A stretch of 64,000 nt of DNA from Fistularia commersonii (GCA_037954325.1 JBBMNZ010000017.1:11710001-11774000), one strand, 5' to 3'; numbered from the stretch's first letter, positions 45,203-57,659 are shown. Numbers and translations: made by a program. The notes: generated by a model from the sequence alone, not told the origin.

Positions 45203-45552
45203 GACGTGGGAATTTTAAGGCCCATGGGCCACATCCCGCCCGCTTTGCTATTTTATCCGGCCTGCCGAACTACTTTCTTTAAATATTTTACTAAGTATTT
45301 TCAATCAATATTGAATTTAGAAACTCCTTTTTCCCTTTTGTTTAATTTTGTATGGATGATTACATCCAAATTAATGTCAGTACATTTATATAATCATTCA
45401 TTATTTTAAACCTGAAATAAAATAACCAGGAAATTAAATATTTAAATTGCATATTTCATTTTGTGCAATTTACATAATACCTAGTTGGCTCGCGCATAAA
45501 TATTGAATAAGAAATGTGGCCCGCCAACCAAAATAATTGCCCACCATTGATA
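45203..45552. mobile_element. hAT-type non-autonomous element
   Basis: Ends GACGTGGGAATTTTAAGGCC, then CATGGGCC on the left and, inverted on the right, CAATGGTGGGCAATTATTTT and GGTTGGCGGGCC. About 350 bp with one copy of the 74-bp unit that is amplified at 33304. No coding capacity. Confidence 0.65.
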
Positions 45553-45849
45553 TAGAAGAATAAATAAACAAATGTGTAGAAAGAAAAGAATAATAAAAAT
45601 GGAAAAAAACCAAAACAAAACAAACAGTAGGTATGTAGGTGTATGTGTTCCTTCGGGTTGATTGCACTGTACTAAATGTAAGGTTCAAGTGTTCAGGGTT
45701 GTGCCGAATTCAGTGCAATGACCGCTCTGGGGTAAAAACAGTTTTTCAATCTGTTGAGGCTGAGAAAGTTATTTTTGAGTCCGGTATTTGATTTTGTCCG
45801 GTGCGTTTACCCTCGCTGCAGAGTTGTTCTGTTTATATCACAGACTTTG

Positions 45850-48750
45850 CTAGTTTTGTTTTTGATATATGATGACACTTTGACCTAGGTTTTCTGGTAC
45901 TAAAACATTTTACAGGAATCTCTAATCTGCCTCTGCATTTTTTGCGCTGATCCCAAATGGCCTAGCGGCGTCCGCCCGCCCATCCCGTCACACACTCATT
46001 CATTCACACATCCTATAGAGGCGTGCAACCATTCACCCTCTCATTCACGTCGTAGAGACATTCAAACATCATCCAATGGACCCTCCTAAGCCAGAAGCTC
46101 TTTGCATTTTTATCTTAAAGAACATATTAATTCATTCAATTTCACTGGTCAGAGCCAAACCCAAGCTTACCTGTCAATCCCATCTCCCGTGCTATGAAAT
46201 GATGGCGCCTTCGACATCGACAAACTCTGGTATCTCCAGACTTGGGATTCTTCCTGACTGACACTGGGAAGAAAAAGCACCTCAGCTGATTTGTGTGTGT
46301 GTGTAAAGGAAGAAGAAGAAAAAAACAGATGTTATTTAGTTTGTTTTTGGTTGGCGACAGTTGAATTAGACAGAAGTGGAACTGAAGCTCAAAGAGGAGA
46401 CAGCAACGCTCCTGGACTGATCCTACATCTTGAGATGTTTTTGTGACGGAACGCTCAAGGTAACGGCGAGGCTTAAATGGCCACGTTTCTCCGCGCTGCC
46501 TTCCTCTGGGCGCCCGAGCGGGTCGGCGTTGGTGACCCGGCTTCTTAATCCCCTTACCAAAGCGTCCCCAGTCATTAGTAATTCAACACACATTGATAAT
46601 ATGATATGCAACAGACATCTAATCACACACGGACGCTGGTTTTTACGTGCCGTAATTATACAGCAAACACATCTCGCTGCAACCGAACAGTAATTACAGG
46701 CGACCTGAAGGAAAGGTGCCTCCTGTCATCCGCTCCTCCCATCACCCACTTCCTCTTCTACTCTTTTTTTTTTTCTCCCGTCTTCAAACCACTCCTACAT
46801 TCTGTCCTCTGCCTCTCATCTGATGGACGGTTTAGAGAACAAGCCTCTCATTATACACCCGTACAGTACAAACTTCCTTACTTCCATATAGATCCTGACA
46901 TACGTAAAGCGCTCATTGGACCTCCAGGATGCAGCAATTAGCGCAAGACAGCAGCTCCTCTATTTCAGAACATTAATTACATACCCTACACACACACCGG
47001 AAAAGAGACAGAACATTAATTACATTCCGTTACATATCGAAAGGGATGGAGGTGACATCTCGAATCTCCCGCCGTGACATAATCAGTACGCTTTCACCGT
47101 GACGGAGGGGAGATTTAAACATGCAGGTCTAAGAGCTTGGGTGCAGATTTGTCACCGAGCGGAAAACACCTTGCAGAACCGCGGGGTTTCGATCTAATAG
47201 GCCTGCCTGGGCCGCAACGCACAGGCCACGCTGTGGACTCTATGATCACAGATTCCAAAGCACAAACAGGACAAAATATTTTAAGGTTGCAATGGCAACT
47301 GTCACTTTGGAAAACCATCAATACACCTGGATCCCCCCCTCATTCCGATGTTGATATTGCATATTTATCATGTCGATATACATCTACAGTACCTATATTT
47401 TTCATATTTCTTTAGATGCATCTCATCCTGTGCGTCTATCTTAGCCAAGTATTTGATATGGAGCTGATCTGACTCACTTTTAAGCTACACATGAAAAATA
47501 TTGACGCTTACAAAATTGATCGACTCCATCTATGACCCTGCAGGGATTACCTGTAGTCGTACCGTATTTTAAGTCTTTATTTCTTACATAATTATTTACA
47601 TTTGGACAGTTGAGGACTACTTTTAACTTCTGGGCACTTTGGCTCAGACAGTCTAAACGCTAACCAACTCCGGAGTCAGGAGTCAATGCTCTTCATCACG
47701 CTGTGTTTAAACCCCATGTCTGCAACTCTTTTCATTTACAATTCTTTCCCTTTGACGTTAAAGAGGGGGTTTTCTTCCATCTCGTGCACAAAGTGAAGGG
47801 TTCAGAGCGACGGAGGTTTCCTCGCTCTCCTCTCAGACGCCACATTGGGTCTAATGGCTGTTTAGAAAAAAAAAAGCATGGATTTGTGTTTTAGGTTAGA
47901 ACTCCTGGGCTCATCTTAAGACACAACCTTTGGGGAACTTCAGCTTGGCAGGTGCCTGACTGTGGGTAATAATCTCATGGCGTTTTTTTAAAAAAACAAT
48001 TAAATTCTTTTACCTTTGAACGCAAAAGACAGGCCCGCATTTCCTACTGAAAGCAGCGTGCAGGAAGCATCATAACAGGGCAGGTCATCTCCTGCCATCT
48101 TGTGGTAGATGAACAATACTGCATTTATGTCTGCAAAGGAACTCATTCAAATGATTTAATTACCTTCAGAGGGAGAAAAAAGAAGAAGATTTAAAAGATA
48201 CCACAGACCATCGTCTCTTTACGGAAACATTTTCTGATGGCAGGATAGTGGAGCTGCTGTTAGCGGTTCCTCCTCCAGCAAGAACGTGCCTGCTTGGATC
48301 CCAGACATGTGAGTGACAGTGAATGGTTGCCAGGGTAAAACAGACAGAATGAATATTTTTGATTTTCGGTGAGCTCGAAGCAGGTGTGCAAAATCAATAA
48401 TCTGACATTGTAACACCCGACATTTAATTGAAAAATAAAACAATTGAAATTTCAAGTTTTTAGGTTAAAACAGTGAGGAAACTGAGGACACTCAAACATG
48501 GCCACTGACTGGTTCCGTGGGTTTATTCGGACGCGCACTGCGACATGAAACACTGTGAAATGCGCTTGTCAGAGCAAAATAAATAGGACAATGTCGGTAT
48601 ACATTTGGAAACACTCTGCAGCGCTGAAGACCTTCTGACCTCACGGAGCGACAGATCAGTCCGGGAGAGATATCCATTTAGTAACATTAATGTGGGAAAG
48701 CTGATAATGTTGGCAAACAGTTCAAAACAACGTTTCCTGTTTTTGATGCT
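45850..48750. other. Gene-free region
   Basis: No gene recognised. It contains a SINE-like fragment at 45.99-46.08 kb, a homeodomain-site-rich segment at 46.56-47.05 kb, and AT-rich unique sequence with no convincing exon. Confidence 0.55.
46560..47050. promoter_or_regulatory. Candidate enhancer with duplicated homeodomain site
   Basis: Dense TAATTA cores. The 17-mer CAGAACATTAATTACAT occurs exactly twice, at 46966-46982 and 47009-47025. Other cores include CGTAATTATACAGC, CAGTAATTACAGGC and CATTAGTAATTC. Paired-class homeodomain proteins bind such sites. Function is inferred. Confidence 0.35.
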
Positions 48751-48764
48751 GCTGGGAAACTCCT

Positions 48765-49045
48765 ATTTGCCCCGGTGTCTGCTGACCTGCACACTTGTAG
48801 CTCTGCAGCTGGTGCCTCTGGTTGTATCTTCTCTCGCACACGCTGCAGCCAAAGGGTTTCCCTCTGGTGTGTATCCTCTTGTGTTTCGTCACGTTGCTCC
48901 ATAGCAAGAATCTCTGCCGACATACGGGGACAGTGTGTATGATCACACATGTGCTCAGGTATCGCTTGCAGGCAAATATTTTGTCACATTTGGCGCAACA
49001 GAAAGGTTTCTACCCCGGGTGAATTCTCATGTGCACAGGAATTAA
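48765..49045 (-). pseudogene. Decayed C2H2 zinc-finger gene
   Basis: The minus strand reads through RIHPG, a stop, KPFCCAKC and later VCRQRFLLWSNVTKHKRIHT, then GCSVCERRYNQRHQLQSYKC. These are three degenerate C2H2 fingers with H/C linkers, an in-frame stop in the first linker and lost ligands in the middle finger. It is cut off near 49045 by the neighbouring LINE fragment. It ends in the same YKCAG-type C-terminus as the intact gene at 49667-52685, so it is a dead member of the local cluster. Confidence 0.8.
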
Positions 49046-49079
49046 CCCATCAGAGGGAAAGCACATTCGTTGTTACAGG

Positions 49080-49310
49080 ATAAGACCGAGATGGTTCGTC
49101 ATGTACAGGAGAGTGAATATATTGGTAGAAGGATGCTGAGGTTGGTGCTGCCAGGCAGAGGTCTAGAGAAAAAACAAAGATTTGTGGATTGGGAAAGAGA
49201 GGACATTAAGTTAGTCTCTGAGAGAGAAGAGGATGAAGAGAATAGGTTTAGATTTGCTGTAGCGTCCCCTGAAGGGAGCAGCCCAAAGGGAAAGATGACG
49301 ATCAGACGCA
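49080..49310 (+). mobile_element. RTE-type LINE 3' fragment
   Basis: Encodes RPRWFVMYRRVNILVEGC-like broken tail sequence in frames around ESEYIGRRMLRLVLPGRGLE and LVSEREEDEENRFRF. It ends in CTGTAGCGTCCCCTGAAGGG. It adjoins and truncates the zinc-finger relic. Confidence 0.8.
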
Positions 49311-49549
49311 TGAAAACACAAACTAAAAATAAACAATCCAGTCCGAGCTCACTTTAAGGATAAAACTTAAACACAAGTTTGAGCAAGACAAGCAGCAACA
49401 CAATACATAATATAAAATAACCAAATCCCCTAAAATACTCAAAGCATAGTTCTGCTTTCAATGAACGTTTAGTGACCGGAACCTTTGTTTCGTGTCGCCT
49501 GTGACGGGGGGGAACTTATGTGCACCGGAAGTCGCGTTTCTCACCGGAC

Positions 49550-49666
49550 GACTTCCGCGACGGACCGGATGTTGTCGAGCGCAGCCCCGTCCCGCGTAAG
49601 CCGACAATCCGTGGAGGTCCACCGCTGTCACCGCAGCCTCCGGGCTAGCCAGTGACCGCAGGGAGG
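49550..49666 (+). promoter_or_regulatory. Promoter/leader of zinc-finger gene
   Basis: GC-rich segment just before the ATG at 49667 with CGACTTCCGCGACGGACCGG and ATGTTGTCGAGCGC. GGACCGGATGTT and CTTCCG are ETS-type motifs. The same GGACCGGATGTT word recurs at 57448 and 57675 next to the third zinc-finger relic. Confidence 0.5.
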
Positions 49667-52600
49667 ATGGAGGAAGGGCCGTGGACCGGATTCAGTCCAT
49701 CCGCCGGAGGGAATTCAGAGCAGCGTGCAGGTTTGCAACGCCATCAATGGCTGAACTCAGCGGGTCGGTTTATTGGAAATGAACAGATCCGTCCGTTACA
49801 CACGGCCGGAGCGCTCTCGTGCATTGGGATGAGCGTCATAAACATTTATGTATTTTTTAAAAACTCTTTTCGTTGTTTAGCATCAGTATGTTTCGCGCGA
49901 AGCCACCGTCAGGCTCCATTTTTTCAAATTCAGTGTATTACAATGTAGTTGAATTGTGTAAGGAAGGTCCGTCTGGAGAGATATGATATACAGTATATCC
50001 TTGTTTTTTTGCGTGGGTTAGGTCCCAAAAAGAACCCGTGATTGGCAAAATCCGTGAAGTAGAAACCTTTATTTTTTTTTACAATTATTATACAATTAAA
50101 TACTCTATTATACATTCCTGCTGTCGTCCTTATGTTTTTTTCTTCCTTCTTGATGGAACGAACGGAAGATTCATTAATTCCGTGATGCCGACCTACAGCC
50201 GCATAGCTTTTACCTTCCCTTAGCATGTCCAGAAGTTTAACTTTATCTGCGATAGATAGCATCTTCCGCTGCCTTTTGGGCCCTGCCGCAGGTGCTGTTG
50301 TCGGTCCAGAGCGTTTTGTCAACATTATGGGTTTTAGAGAAACTTGAAATTGCAAGAGAATTAGCACGTACGTAATGTAAATTTGGCAAGCTGTTTTACG
50401 TACGTGTACATATCAAATTGGAGCGTTATTGACGCACAGGTAGAGAAGAAGCGGAGTGACTATTTAGCCAATCAGAATGCAGAACACAAGGCACAACCGT
50501 GAAAACTAAACCGCGTTATAGCGAGGGATCACTGTATAACATTTATTATTCCTGCAGTTGAGAAATTCACAGCTGCAATGACAGCAGAATTCACATTCGC
50601 ATTACAAACCCAGGTGTTTGTCCTCTTCTGTGCTGCAACATGGTCCGAATAGAGCTTGTGAGAGTCGACGGCTTCAACCAGTTTACCTTCTGTCCCCCTG
50701 CAGACGTTCGCCTGCTGCCGGTGAGGGAAGTCGTTCCCTCTGAGCAGCAGGTGTGGAGCTCCGGTCTGGAGGAGGAAGACTCAGAGCCTCGGTGCATTAA
50801 AGAGGAACAGGAGGAATCCTGGAGCAGTGAGGGGGGAGAACACCTCCCGAGCCCGGAGGAGCCTGATATCATCAAGTTCACGTTCACCCCTGTTCCTGTG
50901 AAGAGCGAAGAGGATGAAGGATCAGGTGGGGAAGAAGAAGGACACTTTGTGGTTAGAACAGTAAAGGTGTCTTCAAGCAGTGTTGTCATTGTTAAGACTA
51001 TTCATATAGATTTGCTTTTTGGTTTACAAAAGGAGATTTCATGTTGCAGCTCTTGAACTTATTCAAGTAATATCAGCATCTTCCCTTTTTTAGGGGTTGG
51101 TTTTACTTAAGGAGGCTTTTAGGGGTTCTTTAAAGCTCCTGAAATGAACTGGTCTTTCCCAGACCATCCACTTTGCATGCATCATGCAAGACACTGCCTG
51201 CAACTGCACCAGGTTTGTAAACACAGACATCAGGCCTTTTGGAAAGTCTTAGAGGAGGCTGAATAATTTCAGCAAATTAGAATCTGAATTGTGAGATTGA
51301 AGGAGGGGCCACGTAATCACAAAACTATGGCTTCAAATCTGCACTCACTTAATGTTCATTAGCATTAACAGTGTCGGTTTTAGTAGTTAGAACATTCTTT
51401 TTTTAGATGTCTATCAGGTAGGATCTACTCCTCGTGTGTGATCTCATAAACACAAATGCTTTGAGCAAACTCACTGACCTGTAATGCCAGTGCGGCTGGT
51501 GATGTTCAGCAGCGGCTGAAGTAAACGACCCGGTTTGGCTTCAACACAGAGTTTCAGTCCTTTTTTTGTCCCCTGTCTCCCGCAGATGTCCGGCAGCTGC
51601 TTGTGAATAAAGAAGAGCTTCCCTCAGAGCAGCAGGAGTGGAGCTCCGGTCTGGAGCAGGAGGACCCGGAACCCCTGCACATTAAAGAGGAACAGGAGGA
51701 ACCCTGGACTGGTCAGGAAGGAGAACAGCTTCATACCATGGAGGCCCTATTCACTGTTATCCCTGTGAAGAGTGAGGAGGATGAGGAGAAAACCAAGTCC
51801 TCAGTATTTCATCGGAGTAAAGCTGATGACAACAGTGACGAGGAACATCTGACCATCAGCTCAACTCACTATGTCAAAAGAAAAGATGATGGAGACAAAT
51901 ATGCAGGATCAGAACCAGCCAGCAACTTTCACCCACACATACTTTTACAATCTGATACGGACGGAGAGATGTCAGAATCCCCTGAAAATAAGACGAGCGA
52001 TACTGAAGACTGGATTAAATTCAGCGTGAAGTCTGTGAAAAAAAAACAAGTCCCCGTCAATGAGAAGAAATGTAATAGCAGTGAAAAAACAATTGTCTGC
52101 TCTGAATGCGGGAAAACGTTTTCCTGCAATTCACTTCTAAAGAGACACATGAGGACGCACACTGGAGAGAAACCGTTTTCCTGCTCCATTTGCAGTCAGA
52201 GATTCTCGGAAAAGGCAACCATGACCGGCCACATGAGGATACACACTGGAGAGAAACCCTTCGCCTGCTCGGTTTGCGGCGAGAGATTTTCGGTAAAGGG
52301 AAACATGATGAACCACTTGAGGACTCACACTGGAGAGAAACCATTTTCGTGCCCCGTTTGTGGCGAAAGGTTCTCAGAGAGGGGAAACATCTTGAAACAC
52401 ATGAGGATACACACTGGAGAGAAACCCTTTCCCTGCTCGGTGTGCGGCCAGAGATTCTCACGGAAGGGAAACATGATGCAGCACATGAGGACGCACACCG
52501 GCGAGAAACCGTTCTCCTGCTCGGTTTGTGACGAACGCTTCTCGGAAAAGGGAACCATGATGGCGCACATGAGAACACACACGCGGGAGAAACCGTTCAG

Positions 52601-52685
52601 CTGCAGACACTGTGACGACAGATTCACTTGGAGGACCCAGCTCAAAAGACACAAGTGTGCCGGCGAGAACAGCAGTAGCCAGTGA
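49667..52685 (+). CDS. C2H2 zinc-finger protein, 3 coding exons
   Basis: Probable nuclear DNA-binding transcription factor of the large fish C2H2 family. Exons 49667-49730 (MEEGPWTGFSPSAGG), 50704-50925 and 51586-52685. All joins are phase 1 with GT-AG, giving 461 aa. Exons 2 and 3 each begin with the same acidic module (PSEQQ-WSSGLE-ED-EP, IKEEQEE, PVKSEEDE). They can be spliced in series or used singly, because all three exons share the same phase. Six complete C2H2 fingers (CSECGKTF to CSVCDERF) have TGEKPF linkers, except TREKPF before the last. A seventh (CRHCDDRF) ends RHKCAGE without a proper final His. Intron 1 carries a Tigger remnant. An AATAAA lies at 53505. The orthologue is unknown because such genes expand by lineage. 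Confidence 0.85.
49991..50534 (-). mobile_element. Tigger-like pogo-superfamily remnant
   Basis: A 544 bp element flanked by TA with ends CAGTATATCCTTGTTTTTTT and, inverted, CAGTGATCCCTCGCTATAAC. The minus-strand frame from 50325 encodes an N-terminal CENP-B/Tigger-type helix-turn-helix (MLSIADKVKLLDMLREGKSY, then AAVGRHHGINESSVRSIKKEE) and then runs out. The catalytic domain is deleted. It lies in intron 1 of the zinc-finger gene. Confidence 0.85.
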
Positions 52686-54987
52686 GCAAACATGACTGTA
52701 AATAATCTCTGAACAAAAAGTTTTATACGATGGTTGAGAGCATTGAGGACATTTTGTTTCTTACAAGTACAAACTTCTGTTTTGTTTATCAGCCCATTTG
52801 TCCCAAGCCTGGGAGTCCATCTCCACCAGATTAACTCTCAAAAAATGGTTTTCAGACGGTAATTGTGTTGTAGGTAACTCCAGGTTAGGAATTTAGCTCG
52901 GGAATTTTATGTATTTTGCTTTCAGCCCATTGGAAGTGATTGTCGGGATTGTTCGTTGGTACAGAAATCTGCACTCATGTCCCCTGTAAAGTCACACTAC
53001 CTGTTTTCATGACATGAACTAGCAAAGCTGTTTATTACAGGAGCTCGAGGATTCAGTAACTTGTATAGATAACACTCACCCAGTGGGTGTGAATTACGTT
53101 TGCCTTCTTTTCCAAGCAGGAGATAAGCCATGGATTGGTTTGATCCAGGGATGCACAGGTTACACCTTCACTTCACTTCACTTCACTTCACTTCACCATC
53201 ACTTCGACAAATTAATGGAAAACTCCTTTCTAATAAGATAGTAGCAGAACACAGAACTTACATGTGACTGTCAATAACAATATACATTTTAAAATCTTGT
53301 CATTTTTGAATAAAATTGACTTTTTTCATGACTTTAAGGTAATGTTGAAAGGCTTCAAACTTCTTCGATTCACCGATTGTCTTCCGAATCGGTTTGTAGC
53401 GCTCCAAGCGAGGCCTCCCCCACAGTTCACGGGCTCTGACCTTGACCTGTTCACCGGCTGAAACGGAACAAGTCGCCACTGTCCTGTTCTGGGTTCCCCA
53501 GATCAATAAAGGAACACGTGAAGCAAGAATCACTGAAGAGTCACCGTTGTCTTATTTGGATAGAAGTTTAATGCTCATCTTGGACATTCAAACTATATAC
53601 TTGCATACAGTTTGAAAACAAAGAGTAACAGGACCTCCCAAGGATTCCTTCGAATCCTGGCTGCCAGTGGCAGTGCGGCCAAACCCCGCTGAGTCTCAGA
53701 CTCACAATCTTTCGCTCACATTTCTACATGTCAACAAATGCCTTTGAATTCCATTAAAAAAATGTGTTTTCTGTCTAACGGTACTCCTTTCCAATTTGCA
53801 AATAATTTTCTTGAATTTAAATATTAGCTTCTGTCCAAACCTGCTGTATGGAAATAACAGTGCAAAAGTGCTGAGCGTCCATGACGAATTTCAGTGCATG
53901 CAGCAGAAGGTGCAGTTTCCACTCTCAAGTAACTAAAATAAGACTGTACTTTAAAAACAGCACAACTGAAAACGTGAGAAACTAATTTACATTTTATAGC
54001 AGCAGTTTGGGTGCACCGATTGAATAGGTTGAGCAAGCAGCTTGACGTCAGAGAAAAATAAATAGATATATCCATCTGTGATAAGTCACGGTAAATATGA
54101 ACAAAATACCGTGTTCTTCGGCCGAGAAACCTCGTCTTCGTGTCACGTGAAGGTTAAAACGGCTAAGACAGTCTGTCACGGTGTGGCAAAAAGTTCGTGA
54201 AGACAGGCTGGTAAACCTACAACCTCACAGTGGGTAAAGAAGGGCAGAGAGCAGCAGAGCTCCTCACTGAGATCAAACAACCCTACAACCTCTTCCCAGA
54301 GTCTGACCGCCGTGTCAAATTCATAAAGGGAACCAGCGATTTGCAGACAATTGTCTCTATGTAAACAAGGTGTCACAGTGGCACTGCTTTGCAATATGCA
54401 GGTAGAACAGTCAGTTGAGACATTTAACTCTTAAGTCGACTAAACAGTTGTCAGGAATCCACACTGGGGTGAGATAAAACATAGAAACCACAACTGATCT
54501 TTCAATGTCAATTTAAATTCGGGCCAAAGCACACAAACAGGTAGAGGAGCCCAGTGGTTACCAACCTCCCATCATAATGTCAACAAAGATATTGCAAACT
54601 TGGCACTGGAAATGGCCAAAAGCTAGATTCTGGCATTTTCAGCAGCTTGTACTTTTTGTCTCCTCACCCCACCGTAGGTCTCAGACCTGAGACGTCAAGT
54701 GTTCTGATACCGTAAGACTAAATCCAGCTCGGCTGCGGGTGGAAAGCAAAGAGAACACCGCAGGGACTGACCGCTGCAGACGTGATGCTCTTAAAGGGAC
54801 CAAGAATGATCCCAAATTCTGTTCTTAACACGATGTGCTTGTCTGGTTTTATATGTACCGACGACCAAATAGGGCATGTGTATGTGACACCGCAAGAGCT
54901 TTGCGGCAAAACCTTGTGCCGTTCTCATCTCTACTAGCGAGTGCATAGCAATTCTCCTCAGGTCTCACCTGAGGACACCCCATAGCT
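52686..54987. other. Intergenic region between convergent zinc-finger genes
   Basis: 3'UTR of the + gene up to AATAAA at 53505-53510, a short (CTTCA)n run at 53170-53197, then the 3' side of the minus gene. No further coding exon seen. Confidence 0.6.
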
Positions 54988-56686
54988 TCAGTTCACTGCT
55001 GCAGCTCTCGCCAGATCGTCTACAGACTCCGTGGTGTGCGTTCTCCTGTGCCTCATCATGTTCCCATTTCGCGAGAATCGCTCACCGCAAACAGAGCAGG
55101 GGTATGGTTTCTCCCCGGTGTGTATTCTCAGGTGTGTCCTCATGGTTCCTTTCTGCGTGAACTTTTCGCCGCACACCGAACAGGAGAACGGTTTCTCTCC
55201 GGTGTGGGTTCTCATGTGTGTCCTCATGGTCCCCTTCACTGAGAATCTTTTAGCGCAAATAGAGCAGGAAAAGGGTTTCTCCCCAGTGTGTATCCTCATG
55301 TGCGTAGTCATGTTCCCTTTAACTGAAAACCTGTTGCCACAAACCGGGCAGGAAAAGGGTTTCTTGTGTGTCCTCATGTGTTTCATCAGAGTTCCCACGA
55401 GTGAGAACATCTCACCACAAACTGAACAGGCAAAAGGTTCCTCTCCCGTGTGTCTTCTCATGTGTTTCTTCATGTTTCCTTTGTCTGAAAATATTTTTCC
55501 GCAAACAGAGCAGGAAAATGGTTTCTCTCCGGTGTGCGTTCTTGCGTGTCTTCTCAACTTCGACTTGCAGGAAAATGTTTTCCCACATTCAGAGCACGTC
55601 GTCGATTCTTCGCCATAACTGTAGCGCTTGAAACTTATAGGGACCTCGATGTTTTTCACGATCTTTAACCCCGGTGAAGCGTCGATCGGTTTGATCCAGT
55701 CTTCGTCATCATCCGTCTCCGTATCGGGAGATTCGGAAATCTCGTCACAAGGATCCGGCTGGTAAAATCCACTTGAGTCTAAGTCGCCTCCTGGTTCTGA
55801 TCCTCCATCACCTTCTTCTTCTTTAATGTGACGAGCTGAGTTGTTTGGAGGCTCCTCAGTCTTACGTTGATGAACCTGTGAGAACGGAGGTTTCTCTTCC
55901 TCCTCCTCCTCACTCTTCACGAGAGCAGGAATAAAAGTGAACTTAATCACATCAGCATCCTCGGGATCTTGAAGCTCTTCCTCCTCCCAATCGGTCCAGA
56001 GCTCCTTCTGTTCCTTTTTAACATGCTCTGGAGGTCCTGGCTTCTCCTGGTCCAGACCAAAGGTCTGCTCAGAGGAAAGCTCTTCTTTAACAACAACCAG
56101 CTGCTGAGGGTCTGCAGGGGACAAGATGCAGAGCCACAGATGAGCTTGTTCCCGTGGTTACAAGGACAGTTAGCTTTAGCAGATGAAGCGTCTAAACACT
56201 TGAATCACCACAAATGTGACCAGGATGAGACCTACTGTGTCGTGAGTGTCGAACACAGGTTTTGAATTCCTTTCCACAATAACTGAGTTTGTTAAAATAA
56301 TTTAAAAACAAAACTTACGTCTGTCAGTGCGTGCGTCTTTCTATAGGTCTGAATGGGTTATTGCAGATATTAGTGTAATTTCCTTGAGGCTGTTTTGCAT
56401 AGATTCAGTGACTGATATTGTGGTTTTGTATTTGCACAGTTTGGCGACCATGCGAACGGTAAACGAGTGTAGGGACAAAAGAATATTGAGATTCGAGTGA
56501 TGAAGAAAAGCCCTGGATGCTACTGTACATCTAGCAAACATCGGAACTTCACCGTGGAAGCCAAGTCCGCCTGAACGTCGGTGTTACATGCCTAAAAACT
56601 ACAGGAGAAGAGGACGGAAACGAACCTGCTCTCTGTAGCCAGACCTCTGGGGGTTTCATTTTCACCGACGTTCGCGATGTACTCAT
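54988..56686 (-). CDS. C2H2 zinc-finger protein, 2 coding exons
   Basis: Probable nuclear transcription factor, paralogue of the gene at 49667. Minus-strand exons 56686-56626 (MSTSRTSVKMKPPEV, donor GTTCGT) and 56111-54988 join in phase 1, giving 394 aa. A second in-frame ATG (56659) is an alternative start. Exon 2 starts with the acidic module (DPQQLVVVKEELSSEQ, then KSEEEEEEKPP) and a second acidic stretch (ESPDTETDDDEDWIKP) shared with the paralogue. It carries seven C2H2 fingers from CSECGKTF to CSVCGERF. The linker between fingers 3 and 4 is HKKPF instead of HTGEKPF, a three-residue deletion. The C-terminus is DDLARAAAVN. The two paralogues converge 2.3 kb apart. Confidence 0.87.
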
Positions 56687-56779
56687 TTTTATTTTTTAAA
56701 ACAAACTTAACTGGACTGTCCTGTTAGCTTCGTGTTGCTGATGCTAACTTCCGCCCTCTCTTCTTCTGATGTGATTGTT

Positions 56780-56810
56780 TGACGCCTTCTAGCGCCCCCT
56801 AGCGGACAGA
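56780..56810. promoter_or_regulatory. CTCF-like motif upstream of zinc-finger gene
   Basis: AGCGCCCCCTAGCGG at 56791-56805 closely fits the CTCF core (CGCCCCCTNGTGG type). It lies about 105 bp upstream of the ATG of the minus zinc-finger gene. Confidence 0.4.
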
Positions 56811-57297
56811 GACGTATTTGCAGATACCTTGGAAAACTCCTTTTCACATTGTTTTCATTACATGTGTTCTGTTATTTCTTTGATTATTTTACACAATTTT
56901 GTGTGTTTCTATTTCTGGCAATGCTCAAGTAACAACATCAAGTTATTTTAAAACAACTACTTTGACTGACATGGAAAGAGTTTGCAATTAAATATTTAAA
57001 GGAAATATATATACCACGCACCAATAGATATCATAATTCCACATTTTCCACATTTTGCAATTTGTCTCTGTGATTACCTCGTTCTGTATGCACTCGCATT
57101 GTTTGTGATCAATAGTTTAAATAAACCTTATCAACAGTGGGCACACAACAAAGTGTATCCTCAACCAAAACAATATTAACAAATTTATGTCAATGTCATC
57201 CTTTGCTTTATCTGTATATGTTGTTTTATCTGCATGTTGTTTAAATTTAGTGCCCTCTATCGTAAAGCGTCATTGAGCTTCAAGGAAGGCCTTATAG

Positions 57298-57521
57298 ATG
57301 AATCTGTATAATAATAACAATAATACTAATAATAATAACAACACGCGTGATAATAACAATAATAACAACAACAATAATAATTGTAATAATAATAACGATG
57401 ATAATAATGATAATACATTATGTTTCCCGCCGAGTGACTTCATGAATGGACCGGATGTTTACAGTCGAGCGCCACACGCGCGGGAGGAACGGCTCATAAA
57501 ACAAGTAATAATAATGAAGGA

Positions 57522-57563
<42 letters not shown>

Positions 57564-57635
57564 TAATAATAATAAGGATGATGACAACGACCATGGTGAT
57601 AATAATAACAATAAAGGGAACAAAATACGGAATGA
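57298..57635. repeat. (AAT)n / (ATA)n trinucleotide-rich DNA
   Basis: Diverged AAT/AAC triplets with a purer block at 57524-57559, giving a false poly-Asn frame. The block is interrupted at about 57425-57485 by a piece that resembles a zinc-finger-gene promoter. Confidence 0.9.
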
Positions 57636-57659
57636 ATTATTCAAAATGTTTTCCACCGA

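Noticed and set aside
53300..53533. 77-aa minus-strand frame with a retroelement-like feel
   Set aside because: The region is the 3'UTR of the + zinc-finger gene. No reverse-transcriptase or gag motif could be confirmed.
55031..55618. 195-aa open frame on the + strand
   Set aside because: Antisense shadow of the zinc-finger exon on the minus strand. The same holds for the minus-strand frames at 51929-52693.
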